Assembly (NCBI GenBank): GCA_024233785.1
Contig: JACKPD010000004.1
Span: forward strand, 76,211-140,210
Direction: 5' to 3'
Source: Spirochaetales bacterium
GTDB taxonomy: Bacteria > Spirochaetota > Spirochaetia > CADAEX01
Length of the DNA stretch: 64,000 bases
The notes under the pieces are model-generated. The model made no database searches. It worked only from the letters and a program-made list of their open reading frames with translations, and was not told the DNA's origin. This document shows, one piece after another, positions 34,992 to 43,355 of this stretch. Every line of letters starts with the position of its first letter. The stretch's first letter is position 1. A program made the translations under genes and the position numbers.

Positions 34992-35999
34992 ATGGAACAT
35001 AAATATACTGTAACTGACCTTTCCGTGCTTACACCCTGGTATACAAAGTTTGCAGTTGAACCTCTGTTAAAATTTGTTCCATGGTGGCTGCCGGCCAATA
35101 TTATCACGCTGCTGTCAAACTTTTGCGTATTAATAGCGCTTGTGCTTACAGTCCTTTATACGGCAGGAGTATTTAAATTCTGGCTGCTTGTCCCGCTGCT
35201 GATAATGGCTTATGTAACCGGCGACAGCCTGGATGGCAAACAGGCCAGGAGAACCAAAACAAGCTCAATGCTTGGGGAGTTTCTTGACCATTTTCTTGAT
35301 ATTTTTACAAACGGATTGCTGGTTTCAATGACGCTTTTAGTTTATGGGATTACTGAACCGGCGTTTATTTCACTTTATCTGGTAATAAGCTATATTACAC
35401 TCTCAGGCAATTATTTTGAACAACATAAATACCGTGTTATGTTTTTTGAAAAAATTGGAGCATTTGAGGCTGTAATAATGATTGTCATTGTACTGTCTCT
35501 CGGGTTTATAGAGACCTCAAGAAATTTTCTTCTGAAAGATGTCTTTGCCCATATTTCGGTATTTGACATGATGCTTATGGTGATTACTTTCGGGTCTCTT
35601 TATACATTAAAAAGAAGTCTTGACAGATCAGGCAACTCGGTAATAAAAGGGTTTTTGATCTTCTTCCTGCTTACAGTATCTACAGCGTTTTTCGCGGCCA
35701 GAATACTTCCCGGGGCGGCAATTATGTTTGTAATGACCGCCTATTGCGGAACATTTATCGGGAAGCTTCATATAGCATACCTGCTAAGGGAAGATGAACC
35801 GAAAGCGGATTTTATTTTCCCGTTATTTCTCGGGACAGCTTATTTATTCAAATTACCGGTCAGTGTGACAGTTCCAGCAGCTGTGATTTTTCAGATGCTT
35901 AATATTATCATAACATTTACCGCCGGTTTCATGAATTTCAGAAAATACTGGCTGTGGGTAAATCCCGGACCTGAATTCGTAGACATTTACACAACATAA
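34992..35999 (+). CDS. CDP-alcohol phosphotransferase of choline/ethanolamine type
   Basis: The 335-residue membrane protein has about ten hydrophobic segments and the complete CDP-alcohol phosphotransferase motif D-x2-D-G-x2-A-R-x8-G-x3-D-x3-D (DSLDGKQARRTKTSSMLGEF followed by LDHFLD, residues about 77-102). The GKQARRT wording and GEFLDH resemble eukaryotic choline/ethanolamine phosphotransferases more than PgsA or PssA. Treponemes are known to make phosphatidylcholine by a CDP-choline route, so transfer of phosphocholine or phosphoethanolamine to diacylglycerol is a reasonable inference. GGAGGAG precedes the ATG, and a strong terminator follows. Confidence 0.82.
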   Translation: MEHKYTVTDLSVLTPWYTKFAVEPLLKFVPWWLPANIITLLSNFCVLIALVLTVLYTAGVFKFWLLVPLLIMAYVTGDSLDGKQARRTKTSSMLGEFLDHFLDIFTNGLLVSMTLLVYGITEPAFISLYLVISYITLSGNYFEQHKYRVMFFEKIGAFEAVIMIVIVLSLGFIETSRNFLLKDVFAHISVFDMMLMVITFGSLYTLKRSLDRSGNSVIKGFLIFFLLTVSTAFFAARILPGAAIMFVMTAYCGTFIGKLHIAYLLREDEPKADFIFPLFLGTAYLFKLPVSVTVPAAVIFQMLNIIITFTAGFMNFRKYWLWVNPGPEFVDIYTT

Positions 36000-36026
36000 G
36001 GCATATTCAAATTTTTAATTTCATTG

Positions 36027-36070
36027 ACGCCCGGGATTTATCTTACATAATTATACCCGGGCGTTTTTTT
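36027..36070 (+). terminator. Terminator of the CDP-alcohol phosphotransferase gene
   Basis: ACGCCCGGG (36027-36035) pairs perfectly with CCCGGGCGT (36056-36064) across a 20-base loop, and TTTTTTT follows. Confidence 0.92.
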
Positions 36071-36092
36071 ATCTTTCAATGCCGGAGGAATT

Positions 36093-36191
36093 ATGAAGGC
36101 CCGTGATTTTCACCTTATCGGTTGGATTCTTTTTCTGATATCAGCTTTATTCTTTTACAATTGCATGTGCCCTGAATCAGTAGTATCATGA
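36093..36191 (+). CDS. Small membrane protein, 32 residues
   Basis: ATG 36093 follows GGAGGAATT at ideal spacing. The peptide starts MKARDFHLIGWILFLISALF and then has a Cys-rich end (YNCMCPESVVS). One membrane helix is evident. The first twenty residues look like the start of longer small membrane proteins I have seen beginning MKARxxHLIGWI, so this may be a shortened member or a true short protein. It lies between a terminator and corA. Confidence 0.5.
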   Translation: MKARDFHLIGWILFLISALFFYNCMCPESVVS

Positions 36192-36219
36192 ATAAATATT
36201 AAAAAATGAGGTAATAAAA

Positions 36220-37287
36220 ATGCCCCTTTTTACTACAAAATTTCAGGAAAAAGTTGGACTCCCGCCTGGTACACTTATCCACGTTGGAGAAAAAAGGCCC
36301 GAAAACTGCAAGATCACAGTTATCGCCTACGATGAAAACAGTTTTGAAGAAAAAGAAATAAAGAGCATTGAAGAATCATTTCCCTACAGGGACAGGCCGG
36401 GTATTACCTGGATAAACATAGACGGTGTACACCAAACCGGTATCATTGAAGCAGTCGGGGCCCAATTCGGCATTCACTCACTTGTCCTTGAGGATATTGT
36501 AAATACAACACACCGCCCGAAAATGGAAGACCTTGAGGATTACCTTTTTGTAGTTTTAAAAATGCTTTATTATGCAGGGAACGGAAATGATATTACGGCG
36601 GAACAGGTCAGCCTCATCATAGGCCCGGATTTTGTAATTTCATTCCAGGAAAAGGAAGGAGACACTTTTGATCCCATCAGAAAACGGATCAGAAACAACA
36701 GCGGCAGGATCAGGAAAAAAGGCGCAGACTACCTCGCATATTCATTGATGGACACCATAGTTGATAATTATTTTGTAATACTTGAAAAGATCGGCGAGAA
36801 AATCGAGGAAATTGAGGAAGAGGAGCTGCTTGAAAATCCCTCACGGGAAACAGTACATGTAATTCACAGCCTCAAAAGGGAAATGATAAGGCTTAGAAGA
36901 TCTGTCTGGCCGCTACGTGAAGTTACCGGCGTACTTGAACGGGGAGAATCAAAGCTTATACATAAATCAACGAGGATATACTTAAGAGACATCTATGATC
37001 ATACAATACAGGTTATTGATACAATCGAAAACTCACGGGACATGCTTTCAGGACTTCTGGATATTTACCTTTCAAGTATGAGCAACAGGATGAATAATGT
37101 CATGAAGGTACTTACCCTCATTGCGACAATATTCATGCCGCTTACATTTATAGCAGGAATATACGGTATGAATTTCGCCAATATGCCCGAACTGCAGTGG
37201 AGGTACGGTTATCCCGCAGTTCTCATTGCCATGCTTGTATCAGGCCTTTCCATGGTGATCTATTTTAAAGCCAAAAAGTGGTTATAA
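36220..37287 (+). CDS. corA: CorA-family magnesium/cobalt transporter
   Basis: The 355-residue protein has a large cytoplasmic alpha/beta domain, a long stalk helix and two C-terminal membrane helices. Helix 1 ends in the CorA signature YGMNF (GIYGMNFANMPELQWRYGYP), and the second helix ends in a basic KAKKWL tail. NTTHRPKMEDLEDYLFVVLKML is a typical N-domain segment. It imports magnesium and possibly other divalent cations as a pentamer. GAGGTAATAAAA precedes the ATG. The space before it is too short for a magnesium riboswitch, and I see none. Confidence 0.94.
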   Translation: MPLFTTKFQEKVGLPPGTLIHVGEKRPENCKITVIAYDENSFEEKEIKSIEESFPYRDRPGITWINIDGVHQTGIIEAVGAQFGIHSLVLEDIVNTTHRPKMEDLEDYLFVVLKMLYYAGNGNDITAEQVSLIIGPDFVISFQEKEGDTFDPIRKRIRNNSGRIRKKGADYLAYSLMDTIVDNYFVILEKIGEKIEEIEEEELLENPSRETVHVIHSLKREMIRLRRSVWPLREVTGVLERGESKLIHKSTRIYLRDIYDHTIQVIDTIENSRDMLSGLLDIYLSSMSNRMNNVMKVLTLIATIFMPLTFIAGIYGMNFANMPELQWRYGYPAVLIAMLVSGLSMVIYFKAKKWL

Positions 37288-37391
37288 ATCAGAACCCCTG
37301 TTCATCCAATTATTAATAATTAATATAACTTTTCACAGCTGCAGTTGTTTTATTGATGACATATCTTTAATTATGAAATCAGGAGACATTG

Positions 37392-39851
37392 ATGAAAAAT
37401 ATCACAAAAAAAATAATAATCAGCGCAGGGATTATTTTTTTATTTTTTTCCTGCAGTACATTTAAGGGTAATATCCCGATTGATACAGAAAACAGCGGAT
37501 CAATTTATATCTCGCCTAAAAACCAGGACGGAAAGAAAGATTATGTAATCATTCCGGTGGATATACCTGAAATGAAGGGGCTTAAGCTGTCAGGTTATTC
37601 AATTCAGGTCACGGCAGATGTAGAAAAGGTTGTTTATTCAGAAAAGGCGGAGGTAACGGCTCAAAAAGGGATATTAAGACTTTTTAAAAAGCAGAAAACA
37701 GTTAAAGTTCCAAAGCTTTTTGTGTGGAAAGGGACAGACAGTGCCGGAAATTTTGTATCTGACGGAATTTATTATATAAATGTGGAAGCCTGGGATTTCA
37801 AGGACAACAGGGGTAAAAGCGGCCCTGTTAAAGTCATAGTTGACAACACTCCCCCTTATGCGGAACTATCACTTCCCTATCCTTTTTTTTCACCGAACAA
37901 TGACGGGAATCAGGATGTTCTGTATATAAACCAGAAAGAAGTGTCACCTGAAAATGAATGGACCGGCAGTTTTACAGATTCAAGCGGAAAACCGGTAAAA
38001 AACTACAAATGGACAGGTATGGCGCTTGATCTTGAATGGGACGGGGCTGATGAGACCGGCAATTTGCTGCCTGACGGAGATTATATCTACAGCTTGTCCT
38101 CAACCGATTCTGCAGAAAACAGCAGTATATTTGAGATAAAAGGGATTAAGATCGACAACAGGGAATTCCCAATATCAGTCTCACTCAAGGAAAAATACTT
38201 TTCGCCGAATAGAGACGGTATTAAAGATATACTCACCATTGTTTTCAGCGCTGATTCAAAAGCAAACATAACTGAAGCGTCTGCTGATATTACAGACAGC
38301 AGAGGGAATATTGTGAGGAAGTATTTTTTCGGAATGGACCTGCCTGAGACAATTGAATTCGACGGAAAAGATATATCAGGAAAGATTCTGCCGGAAGCTT
38401 CATACCACTGCAGACTCAATGTAACATATAATAACGGAGATAAGCCCTCAGTTGTATCATCACCCTTTATAATCGATATTACAAAGCCTCAGGCAGTCCT
38501 CAGTAAAAGCTATGATGTTTTCTCCCCTGACGGCGACGGCAACAGAGACACAATTGAAGTTTACCAGTCTACAAGTACCGAGGAGAAATGGACCGGTATA
38601 ATTACCGGCTCATCAGGCAATCAGATAAAAAAATTCGTATGGGAAAGAAACGCAGTTACAGGATCATGGGACGGGTCTGATGAAAGCGGGAAAACAGCTC
38701 CTGACGGAACCTACGGATATACTCTTGCAGCAACTGACCTTGCAGGAAACAGCGCTTCATATACACTTACCGGCATCCGCCTTGATGCAAGGCCTACCCC
38801 TGTAAAAATTACATCCAGCACAAATGCCATAAGCCCTAACAATGACGGAATAGCTGATGATGTGGATTTTATTTTAAAACCTGAAATTGCAGATGGAATA
38901 ACAGGATGGGAATTTGCTGTCCTGGGTGAATCTGACAATGTTGTCTACAGCATAGAATCAAATGAGCAGACTTCTGTTCCGCAGTCCCTCCCCTGGAACG
39001 GTCTTGATGCAGAGGGGAGAATCAATGAGGGAAAATACAGGGGTAAACTTACAGTTAATTATGAGAAGGGCAATATTGCCTCATCACTTACAGAAAATAC
39101 TATTGTAATTGACCTTTCTCCTCCGGTTGTGACTCTTGATATAAATCCCCTTCCCTTTTCACCTGATGATGACGGGGAAAATGATGTTCTGAATATTACC
39201 GCGGCACTTGATGATCAGAGCGGAATTAAAGAGTGGTCATCGAGGGTTTTCGACCCTGCAGGTACAGCATTCAGGGCAATACCTTCATCACAATTCAGGA
39301 ACAGCACATTCAGCTGGAACGGAAGATCAGATACAGGAGAACTTGTACAGTCGGCATCAGATTATAAACTGATTGTATATGCCGAGGATAATCTGGGTAA
39401 CAAGGGTAAAACAGAATTCACAATTCCAATTGATATTCTTGTGGTTAAAGAGGGCGATAAACTGAAAATCAGCATATCTAGCATCTATTTCAAACCCTTT
39501 ACCGCTGATTTTATATCAGTCGACCCTGCTATTGCTGCCAAGAATATCGCTACACTCGACAGGCTTGCGGTAATACTTAAAAAGTACAGCAATTATGATA
39601 TCGCGCTTGAAGGCCATGCTGTACGGGTATTCTGGGACAGGGAGGATAAATGGCAGACTGAGGAAAATGAAGTGCTTATGCCTCTTTCCAAACAGAGATC
39701 AGATGCTATAAAACAGGCTCTCGCAGACAGGGGTATCAATCCCGCAAGGATGAAGACAGCCGGATTCGGCGGCTACAAGCCTGTTGTCCCTCACAGCGAC
39801 CTGCAGAACAGATGGAAAAACAGGCGGGTTGAGTTTATATTAATAAAGTAA
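37392..39851 (+). CDS. OmpA-family lipoprotein with five FSPN-DG repeats
   Basis: ATG 37392 lies six bases after AGGAG and gives 819 residues. A lipobox (FFSC) anchors it in a membrane. Five repeats of about 105 residues each carry an acidic calcium-type loop: FSPNNDGNQD (about 166), FSPNRDGIKD (270), FSPDGDGNRD (376), ISPNNDGIAD (479) and FSPDDDGEND (589). They alternate with FlgD-like Ig segments such as WDGADETGNLLPDGDYIYSL. The last 130 residues are an OmpA-like peptidoglycan-binding domain (LSKQRSDAIKQALADRGI, then RRVEFI). Its GHTD motif reads GHAV, and some ten residues are inserted. It probably links envelope and cell wall. Confidence 0.85.
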   Translation: MKNITKKIIISAGIIFLFFSCSTFKGNIPIDTENSGSIYISPKNQDGKKDYVIIPVDIPEMKGLKLSGYSIQVTADVEKVVYSEKAEVTAQKGILRLFKKQKTVKVPKLFVWKGTDSAGNFVSDGIYYINVEAWDFKDNRGKSGPVKVIVDNTPPYAELSLPYPFFSPNNDGNQDVLYINQKEVSPENEWTGSFTDSSGKPVKNYKWTGMALDLEWDGADETGNLLPDGDYIYSLSSTDSAENSSIFEIKGIKIDNREFPISVSLKEKYFSPNRDGIKDILTIVFSADSKANITEASADITDSRGNIVRKYFFGMDLPETIEFDGKDISGKILPEASYHCRLNVTYNNGDKPSVVSSPFIIDITKPQAVLSKSYDVFSPDGDGNRDTIEVYQSTSTEEKWTGIITGSSGNQIKKFVWERNAVTGSWDGSDESGKTAPDGTYGYTLAATDLAGNSASYTLTGIRLDARPTPVKITSSTNAISPNNDGIADDVDFILKPEIADGITGWEFAVLGESDNVVYSIESNEQTSVPQSLPWNGLDAEGRINEGKYRGKLTVNYEKGNIASSLTENTIVIDLSPPVVTLDINPLPFSPDDDGENDVLNITAALDDQSGIKEWSSRVFDPAGTAFRAIPSSQFRNSTFSWNGRSDTGELVQSASDYKLIVYAEDNLGNKGKTEFTIPIDILVVKEGDKLKISISSIYFKPFTADFISVDPAIAAKNIATLDRLAVILKKYSNYDIALEGHAVRVFWDREDKWQTEENEVLMPLSKQRSDAIKQALADRGINPARMKTAGFGGYKPVVPHSDLQNRWKNRRVEFILIK

Positions 39852-39875
39852 AAAAGCAATCATAACAGTTTTCAG

Positions 39876-39914
39876 AGGGCTGAACGGCAACACCGCATCC
39901 AGCCCTTTTTTTTT
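39876..39914 (+). terminator. Terminator of the OmpA-family lipoprotein gene
   Basis: AGGGCTG (39876-39882) pairs with CAGCCCT (39900-39906), with an inner loop, followed by eight T. Confidence 0.88.
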
Positions 39915-40003
39915 GCGCTAATTCCATACCGTTCAATCCTGTATGAAATCATTTGTTTAACTCTTAAATATTGATTAATATATAGTATAGGGAGATTTTT
40001 ACT

Positions 40004-40213
40004 ATGACAAAAAATATGGGTAAAATTGACAGGATTTTAAGGATAATACTTGCACTGGTTATAGCAGTGCTTATTATTACAGGAAAGCTTACAGGATTTG
40101 CTGCAGTGCTGCTGGGTATTTTTGCGGCAGTATTTATATTGACAAGCTCTATAGCTGTCTGTCCACTGTATACTCCGTTTAAAATATCAACATTAGGAAA
40201 AAAGAAAGAATAA
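40004..40213 (+). CDS. DUF2892 family small membrane protein
   Basis: This 69-residue protein starts MTKNMGKIDRILRIILALVI and has two membrane helices, ending VCPLYTPFKISTLGKKKE. These are hallmarks of DUF2892 (YgaP-like membrane module without rhodanese). The conserved N-x-G-x-x-D-R opening and the C-P-L-Y-x-P-F end are both there. GGGAG lies about a dozen bases before the ATG. Its biochemical role is unknown; relatives are often linked with sulfur metabolism, and a TSUP-family permease gene follows 300 bases on. Confidence 0.85.
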   Translation: MTKNMGKIDRILRIILALVIAVLIITGKLTGFAAVLLGIFAAVFILTSSIAVCPLYTPFKISTLGKKKE

Positions 40214-40219
40214 TACTGC

Positions 40220-40255
40220 CTGGACTTGCTGCATTTATGAATGCGGTAAGTCCAG
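40220..40255 (+). terminator. Hairpin after the DUF2892 gene, without U-tract
   Basis: CTGGACTT (40220-40227) pairs with AAGTCCAG (40248-40255), with GCATT/AATGC extending the inner stem (40231-40235, 40240-40244). It is followed by AACCAAAACT, so it is a good 3' hairpin but not a classical terminator. It sits seven bases after the stop codon. Confidence 0.5.
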
Positions 40256-40408
40256 AACCAAAACTCCTTAAGTCATTAACTAACCTGTTTTGCGCTTTTC
40301 CATGAATGTTTACAGTTTTATCCTTTAAGAAATATTACCTTAAGAAATTAAAACTCAGTCACTGGATTATTTATCAATTTCAGTAGAATATCAGACCAGA
40401 GGGTAAAG

Positions 40409-40474
40409 ATGATCAATTTCTAATACATGATCTTTAAAAATCATTTTTCCAGAAATGATCTTATTTCCGATCAT
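40409..40474. promoter_or_regulatory. Repeated ATGATC motifs before the TSUP gene
   Basis: ATGATC occurs at 40409-40414, 40427-40432 and 40455-40460, and its complement GATCAT at 40469-40474. The last two form the palindrome ATGATC-N8-GATCAT about 45 bases before the TSUP start. They may be operator sites. The remainder of the 40256-40518 gap shows no gene. Confidence 0.35.
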
Positions 40475-40518
40475 GGAATACGGCAGGAAGTTGAGCATTT
40501 AATACAAAGGATGTTTTT

Positions 40519-41280
40519 ATGAGCTCAGAAATTGTTTTTCTTAACATGAACCTTTTTCAATTGATTTCAATTGCTGTATTCGCTCTACTTGCCGGATTTG
40601 AAAGAGCAGGGATCAGATCAGCGGTCCTTCCTGTAGTCCCTTTTGTTGTTAAAAGCTTCGGCGCGGTCAATGCACTCGGTTACATGATCCCCCTTTTAAT
40701 CGCAGGAGATATTTTCTCTGTCAGCTATTATAGGAAAAATGCGGAAAAAAAAGAACTTATCCGCCTCCTGCCCTTCGCTGCCGCAGGAATAATTTTTGCT
40801 ATGATAATAGGCGGCAAAATATCAGCTGACACTTTCAAAAAAACAATCGGGACGCTTATAATTTTAAGCCTGATTATTATTTTTCTTGATCAGAAAATAT
40901 CAAATAAAAACCCTGCGGGCAGAAACTATAGGAAAACTGGCCCTCTTTTCAGTATTTCTACCGGATTTTCCTCAATGCTTGGCGGATCCGGAGGGGCTAT
41001 AATATCAACCTATTTTCTGCTTACCGGTATTAACAAAAACGCTTTTATAGGTACTACGGCATGGTTTTTCTTTTTTGTAAACCTCTTTAAACTGCCTCTT
41101 TATTACTTCGGCTGGAAAAACATCCATCCTTATTCACTTCTTGCGGATCTTATGCTGATGCCTCTGCTTGCCGCGGGAATATTAACCGGAATATTTATCA
41201 TTAAAAAAATAAACGAGAAGATGTTCAGAATATTCATATTCATTGCGACTTTCTTATCTGCCCTGATTCTTTTCATATGA
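40519..41280 (+). CDS. TSUP (TauE/SafE) family permease
   Basis: The 253-residue protein has about eight hydrophobic helices in two halves. Characteristic TSUP segments are GFERAGIRSAVLPVVPFVV in the first half and GFSSMLGGSGGAIISTYFLLTG in the second, each with the conserved Gly-rich turn. The family exports or imports sulfite, sulfoacetate and similar sulfur or carbon anions, and the exact substrate cannot be told. AAAGGA lies ahead of the ATG. The DUF2892 gene 300 bases upstream is a loose hint at sulfur chemistry. Confidence 0.85.
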   Translation: MSSEIVFLNMNLFQLISIAVFALLAGFERAGIRSAVLPVVPFVVKSFGAVNALGYMIPLLIAGDIFSVSYYRKNAEKKELIRLLPFAAAGIIFAMIIGGKISADTFKKTIGTLIILSLIIIFLDQKISNKNPAGRNYRKTGPLFSISTGFSSMLGGSGGAIISTYFLLTGINKNAFIGTTAWFFFFVNLFKLPLYYFGWKNIHPYSLLADLMLMPLLAAGILTGIFIIKKINEKMFRIFIFIATFLSALILFI

Positions 41281-41409
41281 AATCATTTAAAGATAGTGCT
41301 AATTGATATGCAGCAGTTATTTTCTTCAAACGTTTACCGCTTAATTATAACATTTCGTTTATACTGTAACTTCCCCTGTGATTTATTTGTTGTATATATG
41401 AACCAACGG

Positions 41410-41491
41410 ATAGCTTAATAAAGCTATTACCTCCTTTTTTTAAAATATTTTTATAACTAAGCGGCAGGCTGTCAGTCTGCCGCTTTTTTTT
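41410..41491 (+). terminator. Two consecutive hairpins, the second a strong terminator
   Basis: ATAGCTT/AAGCTAT (41410-41416, 41421-41427) forms a tight stem with an AATA loop followed by TACCTCCTTTTTTT. Then AGCGGCAG/CTGCCGCT (41460-41467, 41477-41484) is followed by eight T. The pair lies 130-210 bases past the TSUP stop, far for that gene's terminator, so it may end an unannotated small RNA. No protein-coding gene is visible in 41281-41618. Confidence 0.75.
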
Positions 41492-41618
41492 CTTCTATTG
41501 CTTTTAAGTTTATAAAACTTAATAATAAAAATGATGACAGCTAAACTGTTTTCAGGTTATTATCCGGGAAATTCCGTAAAGAATAATATTTGATATTTGA
41601 ATATCAAGGAGACTGATT

Positions 41619-42242
41619 TTGGAAAAACTTTTTGAAGGTGCGAAAAAATTTACTAATTCTGATTTTTTAGAATATAAGGAAATATTCAAATCTATTCAGA
41701 ACAGCCAGAAGCCCCATACACTCTTTATCGGATGTTCAGATTCCCGGATTGTTCCTAATTTAATTACAAATACAATGCCGGGGGAGTTGTTTGTTATCAG
41801 AAATATTGCGAATATTGTCCCTGTTTACCGTGAAGTCAATGAATTTCTGGCCACAACATCAGCAATAGAATATGCTGTTAAAATTCTCAACATTGAAAAT
41901 ATTATTGTCTGCGGTCATTCAAACTGCGGCGGATGCAACGCTTTTTATTTATCTGATGATGAATTGGAAAAAATCCCCCATACCCGGAAATGGATACAGC
42001 TTTCAAAAAAAGTAATCGATAAAGTAAAATCAGATCAAGAGATTATGAATGACCTTGTAAAAAGAGAATGGATTACCGAGCAGTTAAATATTGTTGAACA
42101 GATTTCACATTTAATGACTTATCCATATATAAAAACACTGGCCGATGAAAATAAAATTAATATTTACGGCTGGCATTATGTTATCCAGACAGGGAAAATA
42201 TATAATTATAACAGGGAGAAAAATATATTTGAGCTGATATAG
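41619..42242 (+). CDS. Beta-class carbonic anhydrase
   Basis: The start is TTG 41619, seven bases after AAGGAG, giving 207 residues. Zinc ligands are visible: Cys and the Asp-Arg dyad in GCSDSRI (residues about 39-45), and His and Cys in CGHSNCGGC (about 98-106). ELFVIRNIANIVP is a typical beta-CA segment. It interconverts CO2 and bicarbonate in the cytoplasm. It is monocistronic. The window also has a gamma-type homologue at 1762-2280. Confidence 0.94.
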   Translation: MEKLFEGAKKFTNSDFLEYKEIFKSIQNSQKPHTLFIGCSDSRIVPNLITNTMPGELFVIRNIANIVPVYREVNEFLATTSAIEYAVKILNIENIIVCGHSNCGGCNAFYLSDDELEKIPHTRKWIQLSKKVIDKVKSDQEIMNDLVKREWITEQLNIVEQISHLMTYPYIKTLADENKINIYGWHYVIQTGKIYNYNREKNIFELI

Positions 42243-42397
42243 CTATATGTAAAAACTATATCCGGACAGTCATCACTATTGCTATCAGTTCTGATTTATA
42301 TAATATGGCATAAGCCTGTATGTTTCTAATCAAAAAGAAAAAAAATCAATATAATGTAATATTGATAAATTTTCAAAACTACTTATAATCATACCAC

Positions 42398-42802
42398 ATG
42401 AACCTTAAGATATCAGACAGTAATTTGCCGGATTATATACATATAAGCATTGATGAATACCCAACACCCGCCAATTTAGAATTATTGGTAGAGGAAATCT
42501 TTTCTTTACCGGTATGGGAATCAGGGTTAAATGTCATAATTAACATTAAAGAAGAGAATAAACAGAACCATTCTTTAGACGATGTGTATTTATATGAAAG
42601 AATAATATCAAGACATCTGGATAAATTAAAAACATCACATTGTGCTGTAGTTTTAAAAGATCTGTGTAACCCTGAGATACACGAAATTTTCAAAATGATA
42701 ATTCAGCATAAGTCCAATAAAAGAATCCGTTTGTTTTGCACTGAAAATGAAGCTGTTGACTGGATAAAAGAAATTATCAGAAAAACTGCTGCTACAGGCT
42801 GA
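42398..42802 (+). CDS. Protein of unknown function, STAS-like size and pattern
   Basis: The 134-residue soluble protein alternates predicted strands and helices: PDYIHISIDEYPTPANLELLV, GLNVIINIKEEN, TSHCAVVLKD and KRIRLFCTENEAVDWIKEII. The layout resembles small STAS/SpoIIAA-like domains with a closing amphipathic helix, but I see no diagnostic serine motif, so this is only a guess. No clear Shine-Dalgarno precedes the ATG. It stands alone between the beta carbonic anhydrase and the next small gene. Confidence 0.6.
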   Translation: MNLKISDSNLPDYIHISIDEYPTPANLELLVEEIFSLPVWESGLNVIINIKEENKQNHSLDDVYLYERIISRHLDKLKTSHCAVVLKDLCNPEIHEIFKMIIQHKSNKRIRLFCTENEAVDWIKEIIRKTAATG

Positions 42803-42980
42803 TTATATATTTTAAAGAAAAAAAGATAAAAGACTGTCCGCTCTGCCCGGCATCAGGAAACTATAAATAATATAATTTACCTTTAATTTCATTTTTTCTT
42901 TTGACCTTGAAAAGAACACAAACATAGTGAGAAAAAATCACTTCCCTTATTCCCCCATGCAAGTGTAAGATAATAAAACA

Positions 42981-43316
42981 ATGACAAATATTAAAATTAC
43001 AGAAGATAGCATCATAATCAGGATCACCGGCTGGGACAGGGTTTTCGCATTAAAGAGCTCAGTTACTATTCCCAGGAAATGTATAACAAGAGCTTATGCA
43101 CTTGATGATTCCCTAAAGCCGCCCTTCTTCCGCTGCCCTGGGACAGGGATACCGAAAATCCTCATCGCGGGTACATTTTATGACTTCAAGAGAAAGGAGT
43201 TCTGGCTGGTACATTTTAGCAATAAGGCGTTGGTCCTGGATTTGAAAGGTTTCCGCTATACCCGGGTTGTTGTGGATACCAGCGAGCTTGAAAGTATATT
43301 AGAGATGCTTTTCTAA
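42981..43316 (+). CDS. Small protein with bacterial PH-like pattern
   Basis: The 111-residue protein is beta-rich. Segments ITGWDRVFALKSSVTIPRKCI, GTGIPKILIAGTFYD, KEFWLVHFSNKALVLDLKGF and YTRVVVDTSELESILEML follow a pattern I have seen in short bacterial proteins with a PH-like fold (G-T-x-I-P..AGTF...EFW-V-H...A-V-x-L-K). The function is unknown. It may be a single gene; a TTGACC box lies about 75 bases upstream with a poor -10. Confidence 0.6.
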   Translation: MTNIKITEDSIIIRITGWDRVFALKSSVTIPRKCITRAYALDDSLKPPFFRCPGTGIPKILIAGTFYDFKRKEFWLVHFSNKALVLDLKGFRYTRVVVDTSELESILEMLF

Positions 43317-43355
43317 TGTGGTCATGAGAGTATACTTAAGCAGTGAAAATAATAA

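Noticed and set aside
36076..36219. Magnesium riboswitch before corA
   Set aside because: The gap after the small membrane frame is under 30 bases and shows no M-box or ykoK-like elements.
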